A stretch of DNA of 64,000 nucleotides from Beijerinckiaceae bacterium RH AL1 (GTDB lineage Bacteria; Pseudomonadota; Alphaproteobacteria; Rhizobiales; Beijerinckiaceae). The notes beneath the pieces were generated by a model. It was not told where the DNA came from. It saw nothing but the letters and a program-made list of their open reading frames with translations, and made no database searches. Below are positions 62,425-64,000 of this stretch, in pieces. The position numbers and the translations under genes are program-made. The first letter of the stretch is position 1. Every line of letters begins with the position of its first letter. Where the stretch lies: assembly GCA_901457705.2 (NCBI GenBank), contig LR590083.2:1550597-1614596 (forward strand). The letters run 5' to 3'.

Positions 62425-62781
62425 ATGGCAAACGTATCCGCTGCGCGCCGCAAGGCGCGCGTCCGCAAGACCCTGCGCGAGCGTGCCTACGGCAAGCCGC
62501 GCCTGTCGGTGTTCCGCTCGTCGAAGCAGATCTACTGCCAGATCATCGACGATGCGGCCGGCCGCACGCTAGCCTCCGCCTCCTCGATGGAGAAGGACCA
62601 GCGCGGCGCCCTGAAGACCGGCGCCAACGTCGAGGCAGCGAACGCGATCGGCAAGCTGATCGCCGAGCGCGCCAAGGCCGCCGGCGTCACCGAGGTCGTG
62701 TTCGACCGCGGTGGCTACATGTTCCACGGGCGCGTCAAGGCTTTGGCCGAAGGCGCGCGCGAGGGTGGGCTGACGTTCTAG
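62425..62781 (+). CDS. rplR: 50S ribosomal protein L18
   Basis: 118 residues. [36 protein letters not shown] and the end [28 protein letters not shown]. 5S rRNA-binding protein, complete. A palindromic element starts one base after the stop. Confidence 0.99.
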   Translation: MANVSAARRKARVRKTLRERAYGKPRLSVFRSSKQIYCQIIDDAAGRTLASASSMEKDQRGALKTGANVEAANAIGKLIAERAKAAGVTEVVFDRGGYMFHGRVKALAEGAREGGLTF

Positions 62782-62887
62782 CGTCATTGCGAGCGTAGCG
62801 AAGCAACCCAGGGGCCGCGAGGCGACAAACCTGGCAGATGGGTGCATTGCCACCCCTGGGTTGCTTCGCCTACGGCTCGCAATGACG
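62782..62887. repeat. Large palindromic element between rplR and rpsE
   Basis: Left arm 62782-62814 (CGTCATTGCGAGCGTAGCGAAG...) and right arm 62853-62887 are near-perfect inverted repeats of 33 and 35 bases, differing only by two single-base indels, with a 38-base loop between. The arm sequence is of a kind spread in many rhizobial genomes. It widens the rplR-rpsE gap to 168 bases and would form a very strong hairpin in the spc mRNA. Confidence 0.95.
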
Positions 62888-62949
62888 ATGGCAAATTCGA
62901 AGCGAGCGGGACCGCCACATGGCACCCGCGCAAGTGACGAGAGAAGAGA

Positions 62950-63576
62950 ATGGCTGACGATAGGGGCGGGGGTCGCGGGCGCGACCGAGGCCACAACAAT
63001 AGAGACCGCGACGGCGACGGCGAGTTCATCGACCGGCTCGTCCACATCAACCGCGTCGCCAAGGTGGTGAAGGGCGGCCGGCGCTTCGGCTTCGCGGCGC
63101 TCGTCGTCGTGGGCGACCAGAAGGGCCGCGTCGGCTACGGCCACGGCAAGGCGCGCGAGGTGCCGGAGGCGATCCGCAAGGCGACCGAGTCGGCCAAGCG
63201 CGGCCTGATCCGCGTGCCGCTGCGCGAGGGCCGCACGTTGCACCACGACGTCCACGGACGCCACGGCGCCGGCAAGGTCATCCTGCGCGCGGCGCCGGCG
63301 GGTACCGGCATCATCGCCGGCGGCCCGATGCGCGCGATCTTCGAGTCGCTCGGCATGAACGACGTCGTCGCGAAGTCGCAGGGCTCGTCGAACCCCTACA
63401 ACATGATCCGCGCGACCTTCGATGCGCTGAAGAGCGAGGACTCGCCGCGCGCGGTCGCCGCTCGCCGCAACATGAAGGTCTCGACGCTGCAGGCGCGCCG
63501 CCCGGGTGGCGACGCCGACGTGGCGGCCGAGGGCGCTGTCGCCGAGACGGCCGATGCCGTCGCGGCCGAAGCGTAA
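62950..63576 (+). CDS. rpsE: 30S ribosomal protein S5
   Basis: 208 residues. [53 protein letters not shown] and [35 protein letters not shown]. The N-terminus is Gly/Arg/Asp-rich and there is an acidic Ala/Val/Glu tail of about 25 residues ([17 protein letters not shown]). AGAGAAGAGA ahead of the ATG. Confidence 0.98.
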   Translation: MADDRGGGRGRDRGHNNRDRDGDGEFIDRLVHINRVAKVVKGGRRFGFAALVVVGDQKGRVGYGHGKAREVPEAIRKATESAKRGLIRVPLREGRTLHHDVHGRHGAGKVILRAAPAGTGIIAGGPMRAIFESLGMNDVVAKSQGSSNPYNMIRATFDALKSEDSPRAVAARRNMKVSTLQARRPGGDADVAAEGAVAETADAVAAEA

Positions 63577-63591
63577 GGGGAGGGTGCAGGC

Positions 63592-63774
63592 ATGGCCAAC
63601 AAGACCCTCACCGTCGAGCAGACGGGCAGCCCGATCGGGCGCCCCGCCGTCCAGCGCCAGACGCTGATCGGCCTCAAGCTCAACAAGATCGGGCGTCGCG
63701 CGACGCTCGAGGACACGCCGGCCGTCCGTGGCATGATCGCCAAGGTCGACCATCTCGTCCGCGTCGTGGCTTGA
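63592..63774 (+). CDS. rpmD: 50S ribosomal protein L30
   Basis: 60 residues, full length: [32 protein letters not shown] and [15 protein letters not shown]. Between rpsE and rplO as usual. Confidence 0.98.
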   Translation: MANKTLTVEQTGSPIGRPAVQRQTLIGLKLNKIGRRATLEDTPAVRGMIAKVDHLVRVVA

Positions 63775-63784
63775 GGAGGCGTCG

Positions 63785-64000
63785 ATGAAGCTCAACGAGA
63801 TCCGCGACAATCCCGGCTCCACCAAGGACCGGATGCGCGTCGGCCGGGGCATCGGCTCCGGCAAGGGCAAGACCGGCGGCCGCGGCGTCAAGGGCCAGAA
63901 GGCCCGCTCCGGCGTCGCCATCAAGGGGTTCGAGGGCGGCCAGATGCCGTTGCATCGGCGTCTGCCGAAGCGCGGGTTCTGGAACCCCTTCTCGACCGAC
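63785..64000 (+). CDS. rplO: 50S ribosomal protein L15 (3' partial)
   Basis: 72 codons visible, running off the window end. [42 protein letters not shown] and [21 protein letters not shown] match L15. The ATG at 63785 is 10 bases after rpmD with GAGGAGG ahead. Confidence 0.97.
   Translation, partial: MKLNEIRDNPGSTKDRMRVGRGIGSGKGKTGGRGVKGQKARSGVAIKGFEGGQMPLHRRLPKRGFWNPFSTD

Overview
This is a chromosomal segment of a high-GC alphaproteobacterium, most likely a member of the Hyphomicrobiales (Rhizobiales). The basis is a short-type phosphatidylserine decarboxylase with pssA, infA-maf-yacG in a row, an imuA-imuB-dnaE2 mutagenesis cassette, LexA boxes of the alphaproteobacterial type GTTC-N7-GTTC, and rhizobial-type palindromic repeats. 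The genus cannot be fixed from sequence reading alone. No tRNA, rRNA, CRISPR array, transposase or prophage gene was seen.

Layout. 1-5.8 kb: end of a dinucleotide-binding reductase, then psd and pssA (phosphatidylethanolamine synthesis) separated by a three-gene ECF sigma / anti-sigma / Spy-like periplasmic sensor module, then infA-maf-yacG-ydcF. 5.8-14.1 kb, minus strand: trmFO, three tandem paralogous outer-membrane transporter-like genes (two with a clear own terminator directly downstream, the third with one just beyond its end), and uvrA. 14.2-20.2 kb: an island of surface-glycan type genes (glycosyltransferase-like, sulfotransferases, GSCFA, secreted beta-helix) lying between uvrA and ssb; one sulfotransferase gene is frameshifted. 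20.2-26.2 kb: CoA-ester lyase, ssb with a LexA box, a palindromic repeat pair, a GNAT gene, thiL, and an unusual patatin-GAF gene with a 62-residue partner. 26.4-36.9 kb: metabolic and membrane genes: proton pyrophosphatase, HDAC-like amidohydrolase, acyl-CoA ligase, ClC transporter, MBL hydrolase, and a Moco oxidoreductase with its cytochrome b partner. 37.1-43.2 kb: the SOS-controlled imuA-imuB-dnaE2 operon. 43.5-49.5 kb: a small unknown gene, an RhlE-type helicase, and opgGH for periplasmic glucans. 49.7-64 kb: str operon (rpsL, rpsG, fusA, tuf) followed by the S10 and spc operons in canonical order, running off the end in rplO.

Most notable observations: (1) dnaE2 carries two in-frame insertions derived from palindromic repeats, one accompanied by 15-bp tandem repeats, much like the protein-invading palindromes known from Rickettsia; (2) a different large palindrome sits between rplR and rpsE inside the spc operon; (3) rpsJ, which should be essential, has a one-base deletion in a G run, and a second G-deletion type frameshift lies in the sulfotransferase gene, suggesting residual indel errors in the assembly; (4) the patatin-GAF plus small-protein pair is the best candidate for an undescribed two-gene system; (5) the ECF module splits psd from pssA, and the glycan island separates uvrA from ssb.
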